This document shows, one piece after another, positions 15,041-22,546 of a stretch of DNA of 27,822 nt. Both the position numbers and the translations under genes were made by a program. The notes under the pieces are model-generated. The model was not told the origin of the DNA and did no database searches. It saw only the letters and a program-made list of their open reading frames with translations. The first letter of the stretch is position 1. Every line of letters begins with the position of its first letter. The stretch is from JBBAFS01 sp041655255 (GTDB taxonomy: Bacteria > Spirochaetota > Spirochaetia > Sphaerochaetales > Sphaerochaetaceae): assembly GCA_041655255.1 (NCBI GenBank), contig JBBAFS010000015.1:1-27822 (forward strand), in the 5' to 3' direction.

Positions 15041-15391
15041 CTAGTTGCTAAGGTAGACTTGTGCTTCAGAAAACATCCGCGTTAATTGATCTTTGCGCGC
15101 ATGATAATCAATATCCTTTCCTGGGTATACGACGAATGCAAAATCGAATCCGATATGAAAACCGGGTTTTTCAATTCTCCAAATTTCTTTGATGTGCCTT
15201 TTTATTCGATTGCGCTTCACCGCATTACCGTAGTTTCTTACACAAATAACTACGATACGATTTACAGTGAGGTTATTAGGTGCAACGATGAGTCGAATGC
15301 CAGAGGCATAGAATTTCTTACCGCGATTAAATATTTCATCAATATCGGGCTTCTTCTTTACAATCTCTTTTTTAGTAAGGTTTTTTCTCAT
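15041..15391 (-). CDS. rnpA: Ribonuclease P protein component RnpA
   Basis: RnpA is the basic protein subunit of RNase P; it helps the RNA subunit trim the 5' leader from precursor tRNAs. The 116-residue product carries the family signature NYGNAVKRNRIKRHIKEIWR across residues 53-72 and the FDFAFVVYPG strand near the C-terminus. Its ATG at 15391 lies inside the end of rpmH, a 20-base overlap in another frame, so translation is likely coupled to L34 synthesis. The RNase P RNA gene is not in this window. Confidence 0.95.
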   Translation of the reverse strand: MRKNLTKKEIVKKKPDIDEIFNRGKKFYASGIRLIVAPNNLTVNRIVVICVRNYGNAVKRNRIKRHIKEIWRIEKPGFHIGFDFAFVVYPGKDIDYHARKDQLTRMFSEAQVYLSN

Positions 15392-15527
15392 CGCTTACAG
15401 AAAGCTTTTTTCTTCCCTTGGCTCTTCTTCTAGCAAGAATAAGACGTCCAGCTTTTGTGGACATGCGAGCTCTAAAACCAAGTCTTCTATTTCTTTTAGT
15501 TCTACTGGGTTGATACGTTCTTTTCAT
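15372..15527 (-). CDS. rpmH: Ribosomal protein L34
   Basis: A 51-codon gene read on the minus strand from ATG 15527 to TAA 15372-15374. The product begins MKRTYQPSRTKRNRRLGFRA and continues with the typical RMSTKAGRLILARRRAKGRKKLSVS, then a short extra tail SDEKKPY. L34 is a small basic protein of the large ribosomal subunit, usually 44-46 residues; about 51 is what I remember for Borrelia. A GGAG site lies 7 bases before the ATG. The tail codons overlap the first 20 bases of rnpA. It is the first gene of rpmH-rnpA-yidC-jag-metK. Confidence 0.97.
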   Translation of the reverse strand: MKRTYQPSRTKRNRRLGFRARMSTKAGRLILARRRAKGRKKLSVSDEKKPY

Positions 15528-15577
15528 GGAAAATCTCCAACTATATATGGCTTTACGCCGATTTTATCTTCTTTCAT

Positions 15578-15591
15578 GGGAACATGTTCCC
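15578..15591. promoter_or_regulatory. Perfect 14-bp palindrome just downstream of the rpmH promoter
   Basis: GGGAACATGTTCCC is a perfect palindrome flanked by CTTTC and GAAAG, which extend the symmetry with a 2-base offset on one side. It lies a few bases downstream of the predicted transcription start of the rpmH operon. It could be an operator or, in the transcript, a 5'-end hairpin. No known regulator site is assigned. Confidence 0.55.
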
Positions 15592-15601
15592 GAAAGGGCA
15601 G

Positions 15602-15629
15602 TATATAATTGACCCTCGTAAAGTGTCAA
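15602..15629 (-). promoter_or_regulatory. Predicted promoter of the rpmH-rnpA-yidC-jag-metK operon
   Basis: The minus strand shows a consensus TTGACA (15624-15629), a 16-nt spacer and TATATA (15602-15607). The leader to the rpmH ATG is about 65-70 bases and contains a 14-bp palindrome and a GGAG ribosome site. Confidence 0.65.
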
Positions 15630-15653
15630 GTAATCCACTTTAGCCCGAATCCC

Positions 15654-15682
15654 AAAAAACGAGATATTTTTTCTCTTTTTTT
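15654..15682 (-). terminator. Weak terminator-like hairpin after the zinc-ribbon gene
   Basis: On the minus strand GAGA and TCTC form a short stem, extended by A-T pairs across one unpaired G, and followed by six T. The stem is AT-rich and short, so this is only a possibility. Confidence 0.3.
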
Positions 15683-15845
15683 GTGGTTGAGCAATACGAG
15701 TAAGAATCCTTTCTCCTTTTCATCATTATATCCAATAACAGTTGACCATGTTGTATCCGATGTAATCTTTTTATATCCCCCTTTGGGATATGATTAAAGA
15801 GTTTGTCTGATTGAAATTATGTATAAAATACCTTGTTACATTATT

Positions 15846-16175
15846 TCAATACTCTTTTAAAAACTCTCTTCGTATTGGGTGTTTATCACACAGTTCGCTG
15901 TAGCCGTTAAACCAAGCATAGGAACATTGTAAAGCAAAATTTTCATCATAGATGGGAAAAAGAGATGCATCTCCTAATACCGCATCGATTCCACATGTAG
16001 GACAATACGCTGTTGTCTTCTCATAGCGAGTGTGCTCATAATCGATCTCACTTGGATCAAACAGATTCCCACAGAAAAAGCAGCGACACTGTAAGCTTTG
16101 TGAGACTTCATAAGCATTATGGATTGTTCGTTTGTGAGCGAGTTTAATATACTCTTTTGAATAATGAGTGTTCAT
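15846..16175 (-). CDS. Small zinc-ribbon cytoplasmic protein of unknown function
   Basis: A 109-residue protein, taking ATG 16175 because AGGAGG ends 5 bases upstream; a longer TTG-start form to 16202 would include the ribosome site itself. Two Cys pairs, CFFCG and CPTCG, are separated by about 30 residues and form a probable zinc ribbon, with Cys-Arg-Cys before the first. The pattern YCPTCGIDAVLGDASLFPI matches a family of short cytoplasmic proteins I recall only as uncharacterised. There is no signal peptide or membrane helix. It lies in the dnaN direction, 82 bases after the DUF721 gene with a hairpin in between, so its link to replication is only positional. No function is assigned. Confidence 0.8.
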   Translation of the reverse strand: MNTHYSKEYIKLAHKRTIHNAYEVSQSLQCRCFFCGNLFDPSEIDYEHTRYEKTTAYCPTCGIDAVLGDASLFPIYDENFALQCSYAWFNGYSELCDKHPIRREFLKEY

Positions 16176-16212
16176 AGTTTCCTCCTGTACACCTACACAC
16201 AAAAAGGAGGAC

Positions 16213-16231
16213 GCTCTTTACCATAAAGAGC
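16213..16231 (-). terminator. Hairpin after the DUF721 gene, possible terminator or attenuator
   Basis: GCTCTTTA (16213-16220) and TAAAGAGC (16224-16231) form a perfect 8-bp stem with a 3-base loop. On the minus strand a run of five T comes only about 7 bases after the stem, so termination would be partial at best. Confidence 0.45.
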
Positions 16232-16257
16232 AACTCTTCATAAGTCAATCCGGTATG

Positions 16258-16569
16258 TTAGAAGCGCTTTGTTGCAGTGTTGCGTATCTGTATTTGGGTA
16301 ATCTGAAGTTCAGGAAATTGAGCTTTTAGTCGTGCAAGAATTTGTTTTTTTCTCATCAGTACTAATGAACCCCATGTTGGGTGATCTGTTTGAATAATCA
16401 ATACTCTTCCTTTGAGATCTAACAATCGTGCATGTGTTGCAAGATCATAACCAACTATTTCACTCCATGTGGTAACAAGTGAATACAGTGGATTATCTTC
16501 TCCTATAGTAAGTCGTTGTAAGAGTTGAGTGAGTACCTCATCTGTATTTTTGTTACTTGAATTCAACAA
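16258..16569 (-). CDS. DUF721 / DciA-like protein
   Basis: A 103-residue protein with the DUF721 pattern: an N-terminal helix with TQLLQRLTIGEDN, then a WSEIVGYDLATHARLLDLKGRVLIIQTDHPTWGSLVLM-type core (about residues 35-72), and LARLKAQFPELQITQIQIR near the end. The DUF721 domain is the core of DciA, the ancestral loader or operator of the replicative helicase DnaB. Short one-domain members next to recF are common in spirochaetes and other bacteria. The ATG at 16569 overlaps the recF stop by 17 bases. A role in replication initiation fits both family and location, but has not been shown for the short forms. Confidence 0.85.
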   Translation of the reverse strand: MLNSSNKNTDEVLTQLLQRLTIGEDNPLYSLVTTWSEIVGYDLATHARLLDLKGRVLIIQTDHPTWGSLVLMRKKQILARLKAQFPELQITQIQIRNTATKRF

Positions 16570-17641
16570 TATTCCCCTGCTTTACTTGGTAGGTGAGTGT
16601 ATCATGGGTTTCATCAGATGAGAAGTAAGATTCATCTGGTAAGAAGGTAAAAAACGCTTGGCTATAACCACTTACGTGGGATAAAAAGAGCCCTCGTTTT
16701 ACGATATCTAGCTCTAAAAGCACATCATCTATCAATAATACGGGCTTTTTTGATGTATGATTCTTGTAATTCATCATTTGAGCAATTCTAAAAAGAAGAG
16801 ATGCAAGTCTCATTTGGCCAGTCGATCCCACCAAAGAAAATTGAAGGTTATCTTGAGTTACTACAAACTGATCTCGATGAGGTCCACTTGTCGTTGTTTG
16901 CATTCTCATATCACTTTCAACTTGTTGTTCTAACTTAGTTACAACCTCATCAATTGAGTTACAACTCCCCCATGACGCTTTATAATTCACGTGTATATTG
17001 ACATCACTTTGGGAAACCTCTTTGTACAAAGGGGTAAAAAGTGTATTAAATGTGGCACACTCCGAAGCTCTTTTTTGCTGTAGTTGTAAACCAACTTCGG
17101 CAAGTTGCTCGTTGTACAAAGGGAGTAATGAATAATACTCTTCTTTAATAGCTGCGTTACGTTGACGTAGCAAGGCCCTATAGCGCCTCAAATCGTCAAA
17201 GTAGAGTGGGTCATACATCGACATCGTTTGATCAAAGAAACGCCGCCTCTGTTCAGGTTCTCCTCGGATGAACTCGATATCATCATGGGTAAAGACAATA
17301 CAAGGGACGTGGTACAATAACTCTTTACGATCGGTTATCTCTTTTCCGTCAATTCTAATTTCTCGAGCTCCATCTTTAAAGCGAAATGTCATCTGCTGGA
17401 GAAGTTCTTCATCAGTTCTCATAATTGCCGATAAAGCAAACTCTCTTTCACCGTGACGAACAAGGTGCTTTGTTTGAGGTGTCCTAAAAGAAGAGCCGTA
17501 ACAGAGCGTGTAAATAGCCTCTAAGAAGTTACTTTTTCCCTGTCCGTTTTCTCCTACCAACACAACATGTTTTGCATCGGTAGAAATCAGTGTATCGGTG
17601 AGGTTTCTAAAATGTTGAAAACCGATTGACGTGAATCGCAT
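16553..17641 (-). CDS. recF: DNA replication and repair ATPase RecF
   Basis: RecF is an SMC-like ATPase that, with RecO and RecR, helps load RecA on gapped DNA. The 362-residue product has the N-terminal MRFTSIGFQHFRNL, Walker A GENGQGKS (30-37), the signature GSTGQMRLASLLF with the Ser and Gln of the ABC motif, and Walker B VLLIDDVLLELD. Its ATG shares one base with the dnaN stop (TAATG), a typical coupling. Lyme Borrelia, whose origin region has the same order otherwise, lacks recF, so its presence here marks a less reduced genome. Confidence 0.96.
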   Translation of the reverse strand: MRFTSIGFQHFRNLTDTLISTDAKHVVLVGENGQGKSNFLEAIYTLCYGSSFRTPQTKHLVRHGEREFALSAIMRTDEELLQQMTFRFKDGAREIRIDGKEITDRKELLYHVPCIVFTHDDIEFIRGEPEQRRRFFDQTMSMYDPLYFDDLRRYRALLRQRNAAIKEEYYSLLPLYNEQLAEVGLQLQQKRASECATFNTLFTPLYKEVSQSDVNIHVNYKASWGSCNSIDEVVTKLEQQVESDMRMQTTTSGPHRDQFVVTQDNLQFSLVGSTGQMRLASLLFRIAQMMNYKNHTSKKPVLLIDDVLLELDIVKRGLFLSHVSGYSQAFFTFLPDESYFSSDETHDTLTYQVKQGNIVEFK

Positions 17642-18744
17642 TAATCTATTTGCATTGGCATGATAATATGGAAATAGTCTTTTTCGGGATCAGGTCGTAC
17701 AGTAATAGCTTTGTTTGGCTCGGTAAAGCATAAAGAGAACATCTTCCCTTCCATAACTCGTAAAGGACTCACCATATAAAGGTAGTTCATTGCAAATGAT
17801 GTTGCTGGTCCGTCGTATGTACAAGCAATGACTTCTTTTGCCTGACCAAACTCACTCTCTTCACTACTGATAATCATCTGGTTTTGATTAAGTTCTACAA
17901 AGATCCGTTTTGCTTTGTTTTCAACTAACAAAGAGACTCTTTTTAATGCCTCATTCATATCATCAATTGAAGCAACACATGATAGAGTCTGTTTTTCAGG
18001 AATAACTCGTTTGTAATTTGGGAATGTTCCATGAATCAATGTGGTGTACATAGTTTGGTGCCCAAAGGAGGCAAAAAGTAAGTTCTCTTTAATGCCAAGA
18101 ACTACCTCTCCTTCTCCAGTTCCCGATTTTTTCATGAGATGTAAAAATCGTGTTGGAATGGTAATGGGGACAAACGAAGGGATATCTTGTTCTATATTCC
18201 TTTTGATATACGATAAGCGTCGCCCATCAGTAGCAACCATCACTAATGCATTAGGTTGTTGTTCGATATAAGCCCCATTCATGAAATGACGAGTTTCATC
18301 ATCGCTAATTGAGAAGATTGTTTGATCAATCATCTCAAAGAGATCTTTTTGAGCTAAAGAGAATTCAACAACTTGAGATGCTTCCTCTAACGAGGGGAAC
18401 TTATCGACTTCAATAGTTCTTAAATCAAAATCGATTGTTTTTGTCTCTGGTTGAATAAAGAGCCGTTGCCCTTTCTCTTCAAACACAACGTTCTCATCTG
18501 GTAGGGAGCGTAAAATACTAAAAAACTTCTCACAATAGACTGTAGTTGAACCCTCTTGGTGGACTTCAACATCAATCGTAGAAGTAAAACCTACTTTTTG
18601 ATCAGTAGCTTTAATCGTTAGTTTATTATTTTTAGCTTCCAGTAAGACATAAGAAACAACTGATAATGTGTTTCTTTGACTCGTAAAATCTAATGCTAAA
18701 GCAATCTCTTTTTGTAGTGCATTCTTATGACAAACAAACTTCAT
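17641..18744 (-). CDS. dnaN: DNA polymerase III beta subunit (sliding clamp)
   Basis: DnaN forms the ring-shaped dimer that tethers DNA polymerase III to DNA. The product has the three repeated clamp domains, starting MKFVCHKNALQKEI and including DGRRLSYIKR in domain 2 and the C-terminal hydrophobic pocket region ending FHIIMPMQID. The ATG at 18744 lies 7 bases after AGGAG and gives 367 residues; a GTG one codon earlier (18747) is also possible. It follows dnaA across the origin region, as in most bacteria, and is coupled to recF by TAATG. A clear promoter within oriC was not found. Confidence 0.96.
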   Translation of the reverse strand: MKFVCHKNALQKEIALALDFTSQRNTLSVVSYVLLEAKNNKLTIKATDQKVGFTSTIDVEVHQEGSTTVYCEKFFSILRSLPDENVVFEEKGQRLFIQPETKTIDFDLRTIEVDKFPSLEEASQVVEFSLAQKDLFEMIDQTIFSISDDETRHFMNGAYIEQQPNALVMVATDGRRLSYIKRNIEQDIPSFVPITIPTRFLHLMKKSGTGEGEVVLGIKENLLFASFGHQTMYTTLIHGTFPNYKRVIPEKQTLSCVASIDDMNEALKRVSLLVENKAKRIFVELNQNQMIISSEESEFGQAKEVIACTYDGPATSFAMNYLYMVSPLRVMEGKMFSLCFTEPNKAITVRPDPEKDYFHIIMPMQID

Positions 18745-18773
18745 CACTCTACTCCTATTAACTCTTTAATATA

Positions 18774-18812
18774 TAGTAGTCGTAGTAATAGTACCATGTA
18801 TACTGTGGATAA
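18774..18812 (-). promoter_or_regulatory. DnaA-trio element with adjacent DnaA box (probable unwinding site)
   Basis: Read on the minus strand: TTATCCACA (18804-18812), a 12-bp spacer, then CTA TTA CTA CGA CTA CTA (18774-18791). This is the order of the Bacillus subtilis basal unwinding system, where DnaA spreads from a box onto a trio strand. One of the six triplets (CGA) deviates, and the spacer is not GC-rich. Confidence 0.7.
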
Positions 18813-18946
18813 AGGTACTAAATCTTTACCTGTTCGACTCCTACATAATCAAAAATTGTGGAAAAAAGGGTGGAGTTATCCACAATTCATCCACACTAAT
18901 CCACAAGCATTTGAAGTTATCCACATCAATTCACAATCTATCCACA
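18774..18946. other. oriC: Chromosomal replication origin oriC (DnaA-box array and melting element)
   Basis: The dnaA-dnaN gap holds at least seven DnaA boxes. Three match exactly: 18804-18812 (minus orientation) and 18876-18884 and 18917-18925 (plus orientation, TTATCCACA). Four have one mismatch: 18857-18865 (minus), 18887-18895, 18897-18905 and 18938-18946. Next to the minus-strand box, towards dnaN, lies a run of trinucleotides (18774-18791) of DnaA-trio type. The location between dnaA and dnaN and the box density make this the origin with high confidence. Confidence 0.93.
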
Positions 18947-18967
18947 ACCAATACACACCTTATACAA

Positions 18968-20347
18968 TCACTTAGAACGATTATATTCTTGTGCTTGGCG
19001 AATTAAATGTTGCACTGAACCGTGCACAGCACTGTCAGTTTGAATCATCCCTTCTACTCGACCAACTGAGTGCATAACAGTTGTATGATCACGACCACCA
19101 AACTCATAGCCAATCTCTGTTGTAGAGAAATCGGTTATGGTACGAGCAATATACATGGCTATTTGGCGAGGGAGGACCACACTCTTTGTCCTCTTTTTCC
19201 CTTTTAAATCGTATAAAGAGACATTAAAATAATCGGCTACAACACGAATAATTGAATCAATTGAAAGGGATTGATCTTTTACTAAAGAGAACACCCCTTT
19301 TAATTGTTCTTGGGCAATCTCTAATGTGATCTCTTTGTGAAGTAAGTTACTATACGCAATAAGCTTTGTGAGGCTCGCTTCCAAATCACGAACGTTGGTG
19401 TGAACACTTCTACTGATATACTCCAACACCTCTTGAGAGATATGGCACCCTTGTTCTTCACACTTTCGTGTTAAGATAGCTAAACGTGTCTCAAAATCAG
19501 GTGGTTGTAAATCGACGTTAATACCACGGGTAAATCTATTTTTAAGACGATCGGCTATATCTTGTAACTCTTGGATAGGGCGGTCACACGTAAAGACAAG
19601 TTGCTTGTTAGCTTCAAAAAGATTATTGAAGACATGAAACAACTCTTCTTGTGTTGATGATTTTTTTTGAAGGAAGTGAATGTCATCAATTAAGAGAACA
19701 TCGGCTTTACGATACTTGTTTCTAAATTGAGGTGTTTTTTCTCCTCCGATAGCCTGAATGAACTCATTGGTGAACATTTCAGCGGTCACATAGACAATTT
19801 GGAGCTCTGGAGTGTTGTCTTGGATATAGTTTCCAATCGATTGAATGAGGTGTGTTTTTCCTAATCCAACCCCTCCATAAATCAAACATGGGTTATAACT
19901 CACCCCTGGGTTACGGGCAATTGCCATACTTACGCTGTAAGCAAAAGAGGAGTTATCTCCAACTATAAAGGAGTCAAACTGGTAGCTCTGATTGATGTTT
20001 GGATCTCGTGGTTTTCGTTGTGCCTTTGGTAGAGGAGCACTTTTAGGTTTTACTACCTTCACAGTAGCAGGATCCTCTGTTGTCGGATTTGCGTGTACTG
20101 AGATCTCTATATCGACACTCTCTCCTGTGATTTCTTCTAAGATCGAGAGAATGGTTGCCCTATATTGGGCAGTCACGTAATCTCTGATGAAAAGAGACGG
20201 AGCAGATAAGAGGATTTTTTGCTGTTCTGAACCGTGATAGGAAATCCTGTTGAGCCACGTGATGAATTCTTGCTCATTAAGCGTAGATTGCATACGTGAG
20301 ACGACCTCATCCCAGAACGGTTTGTAATTCCACTTTTGGTGCGGCAT
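18968..20347 (-). CDS. dnaA: Chromosomal replication initiator DnaA
   Basis: DnaA binds DnaA boxes, melts oriC and recruits the helicase. The start is placed at ATG 20347 (MPHQKWNYKPFWDEV), giving 459 residues; the frame extends to a TTG at 20383, but those 12 residues run through the promoter. Domain I covers residues 1-80 and a linker rich in Lys and Pro runs to about 115. The AAA+ domain has Walker A GGVGLGKTH (158-166) and Walker B LLIDDIHF (218-225). Domain IV contains the signature near YEFGGRDHTTVMHSV. A -10-like sequence lies 7 bases before the ATG with no ribosome site, so the message is probably leaderless. It is divergent from gyrB. Confidence 0.97.
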   Translation of the reverse strand: MPHQKWNYKPFWDEVVSRMQSTLNEQEFITWLNRISYHGSEQQKILLSAPSLFIRDYVTAQYRATILSILEEITGESVDIEISVHANPTTEDPATVKVVKPKSAPLPKAQRKPRDPNINQSYQFDSFIVGDNSSFAYSVSMAIARNPGVSYNPCLIYGGVGLGKTHLIQSIGNYIQDNTPELQIVYVTAEMFTNEFIQAIGGEKTPQFRNKYRKADVLLIDDIHFLQKKSSTQEELFHVFNNLFEANKQLVFTCDRPIQELQDIADRLKNRFTRGINVDLQPPDFETRLAILTRKCEEQGCHISQEVLEYISRSVHTNVRDLEASLTKLIAYSNLLHKEITLEIAQEQLKGVFSLVKDQSLSIDSIIRVVADYFNVSLYDLKGKKRTKSVVLPRQIAMYIARTITDFSTTEIGYEFGGRDHTTVMHSVGRVEGMIQTDSAVHGSVQHLIRQAQEYNRSK

Positions 20348-20354
20348 GATAGCT

Positions 20355-20383
20355 ATATTATAACAGGGACCAACGATAAGCAA
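20355..20383 (-). promoter_or_regulatory. Predicted dnaA promoter, leaderless type
   Basis: The minus strand shows TTGCTT (20378-20383), a 17-nt spacer and TAATAT (20355-20360), with 7 bases to the dnaA ATG. An overlapping TATAAT (20357-20362) would give a 15-nt spacer and a leader of two or three bases. No exact DnaA box lies here, so autoregulation by DnaA is not evident. Confidence 0.5.
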
Positions 20384-20477
20384 GTGTTGTTCAAAAAGTC
20401 AGGAAAAATCATATCTAAACATAGCTAATTATTTATCTTGTAAAAAATTAGTGATACATATATCCAGGGTGAAACCC

Positions 20478-20506
20478 TTTACACAACTTTCTAAAAATGG
20501 TACCAT
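20478..20506 (+). promoter_or_regulatory. Predicted gyrB-gyrA promoter
   Basis: TTTACA (20478-20483), a 17-nt spacer ending in TGG (extended -10) and TACCAT (20501-20506). The -10 is part of the perfect palindrome ATGGTACCAT. Unlike neighbouring promoters it leaves a leader of about 35 bases with an AAGGA ribosome site. Confidence 0.55.
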
Positions 20507-20547
20507 ACAAGGTAAGTTCAATTTTATATCTAGCAAGGACATAATCT

Positions 20548-22527
20548 ATGAGTATGAACGTTTCTAATGAGGTACCCAAAGAGATGGCTGCCGACCTTTC
20601 TGCGACTAAAAGCAGAAACGGGTCGCACGATTACAGCGCCGCTAATATTCAAGTTCTGAAAGGACTTGAGGCTGTTCGTAAGCGTCCCGGAATGTATATC
20701 GGATCTACAGGTCCCGATGGGCTCCATCACCTCGTGTATGAAGTTATTGATAACAGTATCGACGAAGCTATGGCTGGTTATTGTGACACTATAAGCATCG
20801 TTATTGAAAAAGAGAATATCATGCGTATTGAAGACAACGGACGAGGAATCCCCGTTGAGCTTCACCCTGGTGAAAATAAAAGTACCCTTGAGGTTGTTTT
20901 AACACAACTCCACGCTGGTGGAAAGTTCGATAACGAGTCGTATAAGGTCTCTGGGGGGCTCCACGGCGTTGGAGTCTCTGTTGTGAACGCTTTATCCGAA
21001 TGGTTGGAAGTAAGCGTCTACAGAGACGGTAAGGTCTATTTCCAGCGATATCTCAAAAGCTTTCCCCAAGAGCCTGTCAAAGAGATCGGAGAGAGTGATA
21101 AAACAGGAACTCTTGTCCGTTTTAAAGTTGATACATCTATCTTGGAAACTGATGATTTTAGCTTTGGAGTACTCGCTGAACGATTTAGGGAGCTTGCCTT
21201 CCTTAATAAGGGAATTGTCATAACGATAGTCGATGAACGACTTGAAGAGCCTAAAAAGCAACAGTTTCACTTTGAAGGGGGCATCAAAAGCTTCATTCAA
21301 CACTTAAATAGCACCAAGAAAACTGTTCATGAAGAGCCGATTTTCTTCGAAGGCCAAAAAGATGATGTGAAAGTCGATGTTGCCTTACAGTACAACGATC
21401 GTTATGACGAAGTCTTATTTACCTTTGTAAACAACATCAACACCCGTGAGGGTGGAACTCACTTAGCTGGGTATCGTAGTGGTTTGACACGGGTGATGAA
21501 TGAACAACTCAAAAAATCAAAGTTATCGAGAAAGTTTGAAGAGTCTCTCACTGGTGACGATTTAAAAGAGGGAATGACCGCAGTTATCTCTGTTAAAATC
21601 CCCGATCCTCAGTTTGAGGGGCAAACAAAGATGAAACTTGGAAACCCTCGAGTACAAGGAATCGTCGCATCGATGGTGTATGAGAAATTTAACGACTACT
21701 TTGATGAACACCCTCAAGTTATTGACCAAATCCTCGAAAAAGCAATCTTAGCAGCTAAAGCTCGCTTTGCTGCTCGAGATGCCCGAATGAGAATTCGTAA
21801 AAACAGTGAAGGTGTTGGCCTTCCTGGTAAGTTAGCCGACTGTAGTGAAAAAGATCCCGCTAAATGTGAAATCTTTATCGTTGAGGGAGATAGTGCAGGT
21901 GGAAGTGCCAAACAAGGAAGAGATCGTGCCATTCAAGCAATCCTTCCTTTGTGGGGTAAAATGCTTAACGTAGAGAAAGCTCGTGAAGAGCGAGTTCTAG
22001 GCAATGAGAAACTTCAACCAGTTATTGCTTCATTAGGAGCAGGGTTAGGAGCACACTTCGATGTTGAGAAAGTTCGCTACCATAAAGTCATTATTATGGC
22101 CGACGCAGATGTCGACGGATCTCATATTAGAACCTTGCTTCTCACTTTCTTCTTTAGGTATATGAGGCCCTTAATTGAGGCTGGGTATGTCTATTTTGCT
22201 ATGCCCCCTCTTTATAAGGTCACTATTGGAAAGAAAATCTTTTATGCCTACGACGAAGGAGCTCGTGAGGAAATCTTTAAAGAACACGTGAAAGAGGGAG
22301 ATACAACAAAAATCCCAGTTCAGCGTTATAAGGGTCTTGGAGAGATGAATCCCGATCAATTATGGGAGACAACGATGAATCCAGAGACTCGTAGTCTCAC
22401 TCAAGTTACCTTAGAGGATGCCATTGAGGCAGATGAAGTATTCACTACGTTAATGGGTGAAGAAGTCGAACCGAGAAAGAATTTTATCGAACAAAATGCA
22501 TTGTATGTTTCGAACTTGGATGTATAA
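20548..22527 (+). CDS. gyrB: DNA gyrase subunit B
   Basis: GyrB is the ATPase subunit of gyrase, which introduces negative supercoils ahead of forks. The 659-residue product has the GHKL ATPase motifs (EVIDNSIDEA with Glu65, EDNGRGIPV, GGLHGVGVSVVNALS). The transducer domain follows, then the TOPRIM region with FIVEGDSAGGSAKQGRD and the metal-binding DADVDGSHIRTLL. It lacks the long insertion of proteobacterial GyrB, as expected for this length. The usual PLRGK is PLWGK here. The first 28 residues before SAANIQVLKGLEAVRKRPGMY are an unconserved extension. ATG 20548 has AAGGA 8 bases upstream. gyrA follows after 19 bases, so the two subunits are made from one mRNA. Confidence 0.97.
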   Translation: MSMNVSNEVPKEMAADLSATKSRNGSHDYSAANIQVLKGLEAVRKRPGMYIGSTGPDGLHHLVYEVIDNSIDEAMAGYCDTISIVIEKENIMRIEDNGRGIPVELHPGENKSTLEVVLTQLHAGGKFDNESYKVSGGLHGVGVSVVNALSEWLEVSVYRDGKVYFQRYLKSFPQEPVKEIGESDKTGTLVRFKVDTSILETDDFSFGVLAERFRELAFLNKGIVITIVDERLEEPKKQQFHFEGGIKSFIQHLNSTKKTVHEEPIFFEGQKDDVKVDVALQYNDRYDEVLFTFVNNINTREGGTHLAGYRSGLTRVMNEQLKKSKLSRKFEESLTGDDLKEGMTAVISVKIPDPQFEGQTKMKLGNPRVQGIVASMVYEKFNDYFDEHPQVIDQILEKAILAAKARFAARDARMRIRKNSEGVGLPGKLADCSEKDPAKCEIFIVEGDSAGGSAKQGRDRAIQAILPLWGKMLNVEKAREERVLGNEKLQPVIASLGAGLGAHFDVEKVRYHKVIIMADADVDGSHIRTLLLTFFFRYMRPLIEAGYVYFAMPPLYKVTIGKKIFYAYDEGAREEIFKEHVKEGDTTKIPVQRYKGLGEMNPDQLWETTMNPETRSLTQVTLEDAIEADEVFTTLMGEEVEPRKNFIEQNALYVSNLDV

Positions 22528-22546
22528 GGATCGTTGGTAATACAGT

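Larger units (their letters stand above)
15528..15845. other. Intergenic region upstream of rpmH
   Basis: These 318 bp hold the rpmH promoter, the 14-bp palindrome, a weak terminator-like stem for the upstream minus-strand gene (15654-15682), and an inverted repeat ATATCCC-CCTTT-GGGATAT (15773-15791) with no T-run in either transcription direction. A 62-codon plus-strand frame (15609-15797) has no ribosome site or recognisable protein pattern and is not called. Confidence 0.6.

Noticed and set aside
15578..15591. LexA (Cheo-type) box in GGGAACATGTTCCC
   Set aside because: The Gram-positive LexA box needs four bases between GAAC and GTTC; here there are two. It is kept as an unassigned palindrome.
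15773..15791. ATATCCC-CCTTT-GGGATAT as a terminator
   Set aside because: The run of T is on the wrong side for either transcription direction, so it is only an inverted repeat.
15609..15797. 62-codon plus-strand reading frame upstream of rpmH
   Set aside because: It has no ribosome site and no recognisable protein pattern, and it runs antisense across the rpmH promoter.
19442..19460. TGGCAC followed by TTG on the plus strand, like a sigma54 promoter
   Set aside because: The second half does not read TTGC at the required spacing, and it lies inside dnaA on the opposite strand with no gene start downstream.
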